This document shows, piece by piece, positions 62,445-64,000 of a DNA stretch of 64,000 nucleotides. A program made the position numbers and the translations under genes. Source of the DNA: Halictus rubicundus. Lineage: Eukaryota > Arthropoda > Insecta > Hymenoptera > Halictidae. A model generated the notes under the pieces. The model did not search any database and was not told where the DNA came from. It saw only the letters and a program-made list of their open reading frames with translations. The stretch is from assembly GCF_050948215.1 (NCBI RefSeq), contig NW_027488691.1, positions 496,001-560,000 on the forward strand, read 5' to 3'. Each line of letters opens with the position of its first letter. Positions within the stretch are counted from its first letter, which is position 1.

Positions 62445-64000
62445 GGATAGAGGATAGGATATAGGATTGGATAGGTTAGAGGATAGGATACGATAGTGGA
62501 TAGGATAGATGATAGGATAGGATAGAGGATAGGATAGGATAGAGGATAGGATAGGATAGAGGATAGGATAGGATAGAGAATACGATAGGATAGAGGATAG
62601 GATAGGATAGAGGATAGGATAGGATAGAGGATATTATAAGATAGAGGATAGGATAGGATAGGATAGAGTATAGGATTGGATAGAGGATACGATATTATAG
62701 AGGATAGGATAGGATAGAGGATAAGATAGGATAGAGGATAGGATAGGATAGAGGATAGGATAGGATAGGATAGAGGATAGGATAGGATAGAGGATAGGAT
62801 AGGATAGAGGATCGGATAGGGGATTGGATAGGATAGAGTATAGGATAGCGGATAGGATAGGATAGAGTATAGAATAGGATAAAGGATAGGATAGGATAGA
62901 GGATAGAATAGGATTGATGATAGGATAGGATAGAGGAAAGGATAGGATAGAGGATCGGATAGGTGATTGGATAGGATAGAGGATGGGATAGGATAGAGGA
63001 TAGTATAGGATAGAGGATAGGATAGGATAGAGGATAGGATAGGATAGGATAGAGGATAGGATAGGATAGAGGACAGGATAGGATAGAGGATATGATAGGA
63101 TAGAGGATCGGATAGGGGATTGGATAGGATACAGGATAGGATAGGATAGAGGATAGGATAGGATAGAGGATAGGATAGGATAGAGGATAGGATATAGGAT
63201 TGGATAGGATAGAGGATAGGATACGATAGAGGATAGGATAGATGATAGGATAGGATAGAAGATAGGATAGGATAGAGGATAGGATAGGATAGAGGATAGG
63301 ATAGAGGATAGGATAGTGGATTGTATAGGATAGAGGATAGGATAGGATAGAGGATAGTATAGGATAGTGGATTGTATAGGACAGAGGATAGGATAGGATA
63401 GAGGATAGTATAGGATAGAGGATAGGATAGGATAGAGGATAGGATAGGATAGAGGATAGGATAGGATAGAGGATAAGATAGGATAGAGGATAGGATAGGA
63501 TAGAGGATAGGATAGGATAGGATAGAGGATAGGATAGGATAGAGGATAGGATAGGATAGAGGATAGGATAGGATAGAGGATATGATAGGATAGAGGATCG
63601 GATAGGGGATTGGATAGGATAGAGGATAGGATAGCGGATAGGATAGGATAGAGTATAGAATAGGATAGAGGATAGGATAGGATAGAGGATAGAATAGGAT
63701 TGATGATAGGATAGGATAGAGGAAAGGATAGGATAGAGGATCGGATAGGTGATTGGATAGGATAGAGGATAGGATAGGTGATTGGATAGGATAGAGGATA
63801 GGATAGGATAGAGGATAGTATAGGATAGAGGATAGGATAGCATAGAGGATAGGATAGGATAGAGGATAGGATAGGATAGAGGATAGGATAGAGGATAGGA
63901 TAGTGGATTGTATAGGATAGAGGATAGGATAGGATAGAGGATAGTATAGGATAGTGGATTGTATAGGATAGAGGATAGGATAGGATAGAGGATAGTATAG
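62445..64000 (+). repeat. B3 1,400-bp module, copy 3 (runs to the right edge)
   Basis: AGAGAATACG is at 62,575 and GGATACG at 62,685 (2,004 bp after copy 2), then GATATAGGATTGG at 63,191 (offset 2,140). The change of 136 bp is eight 17-bp units. It keeps the upstream GATATAGGATTGGATAGG (62,458), 3,404 bp after its partner in copy 1. The end lies at or beyond the window edge. Confidence 0.85.

Larger units (their letters stand above)
1..64000 (+). repeat. 17-bp satellite array filling the window
   Basis: The whole window is a head-to-tail tandem array whose consensus unit is GAGGATAGGATAGGATA, one GAGGATA heptamer followed by two GGATA pentamers. The consensus has 7 G, 7 A, 3 T and no C, so the plus strand is nearly C-free and contains no CpG except where a variant unit creates one. 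Some units carry zero, one, three or four pentamers (7, 12, 22 or 27 bp), which shifts the 17-bp phase. I saw no inverted unit, transposon, tRNA, rRNA or unique-sequence island. The plus strand has TAG in every frame; the minus strand has no stop in the consensus, which explains kilobase-long open minus-strand frames that are not genes. No stretch over 300 bases holds anything other than this repeat. The array continues past both window edges. The family name and host species are not recognisable to me. Confidence 0.97.
43091..64000 (+). repeat. Family B block B3 (right edge, partial)
   Basis: After a transitional run rich in 12-bp units, family-B markers appear at about 43,428 (GATTGAGG, then GAGGAAAGG, then GATCGGATAGGTGATTGG) and continue to the right edge. 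No family-A GTAGAATTT or TATAATACAG element was seen. This block is more heterogeneous than A3. It contains a degenerate stretch (44,945-45,275), a broken-lattice patch (50,712-50,920), eight short runs of bare GAGGATA heptamers, and several duplicated modules of 0.4-3.4 kb. Confidence 0.82.

Noticed and set aside
1..64000. CRISPR array
   Set aside because: The repeats are directly adjacent, with no unique spacers, leader or cas genes.
1..64000. Telomeric repeat
   Set aside because: The unit is GGATA-based with a 17-bp period. I saw no run of TTAGGG, TTTAGGG, TTAGG or other known telomere motifs.
1..64000. GATA (Bkm-type) microsatellite or human satellite II/III (GGAAT)
   Set aside because: The pentamer is GGATA, not the tetramer GATA or GGAAT, and the GA reset every 17 bp is absent from those families. 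Short GATAGATA tracts appear only as rare variants or in the 50.7-kb patch.
1..64000. Inverted repeats, hairpins or a replication origin
   Set aside because: No TATCC orientation was seen on the plus strand, so no inverted copies exist to form stems. A C-free strand cannot form G-C hairpins, and no origin motif is recognisable.

Overview
The window is one uninterrupted tandem-repeat (satellite) array. I found no gene, RNA gene, transposon or other unique-sequence island anywhere in the 64,000 bases. The basic unit is 17 bp, GAGGATAGGATAGGATA, which reads as one heptamer GAGGATA plus two pentamers GGATA (7+5+5). Every copy lies in the same orientation: the plus strand is the G/A/T strand and is almost free of C, and the array runs off both ends of the window. 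An array this long, layered into higher-order repeats and carrying no genes, points to eukaryotic heterochromatin (pericentromeric, subtelomeric or sex-chromosome-like). I do not recognise the satellite, and the sequence alone does not name the species.

Layout. Variant units define two subfamilies that alternate in six blocks. Family A is marked by GGGTAGAATTT, CAGGATAGCATAGG, TATAATACAG and GATATTATTGGG. Family B is marked by GATCGGATAGG, GGGGATTGG, ATACGATATTATAGAGG and GATATAGGATTGG. The blocks are A1 (1 to ~3,190), B1 (~3,190-6,190), A2 (~6,190-13,937), B2 (~13,938-15,760), A3 (~15,760-43,090) and B3 (~43,090 to the right edge). Each block is built from larger duplicated modules. The clearest are four successive composite repeats of 3.4-3.9 kb between 24,353 and 39,025, three 1.2-1.8 kb repeats between 19,496 and 24,352, a 3.2-kb piece of A1 repeated ~7.1 kb away in A2, and a 1,400-bp module present three times between 59,040 and the right edge. 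Many copy differences are whole-unit gains or losses (17, 34, 51, 119 or 136 bp), as unequal exchange or slippage would produce.

Coding potential. The minus strand is stop-free for kilobases (up to 1,737 codons) because the C-rich strand of the consensus has no stop codon in any frame. Since 17 is not a multiple of 3, all three minus frames spell the same cyclic 17-residue peptide of Y, P, I, L and S. I treat every open frame here as an artefact of the repeat. The parts most worth a second look are the two-family alternation, the homogenised higher-order repeats in A3, a ~210-bp patch at 50,712-50,920 where the lattice breaks down, and the degenerate stretch at 44,945-45,275.
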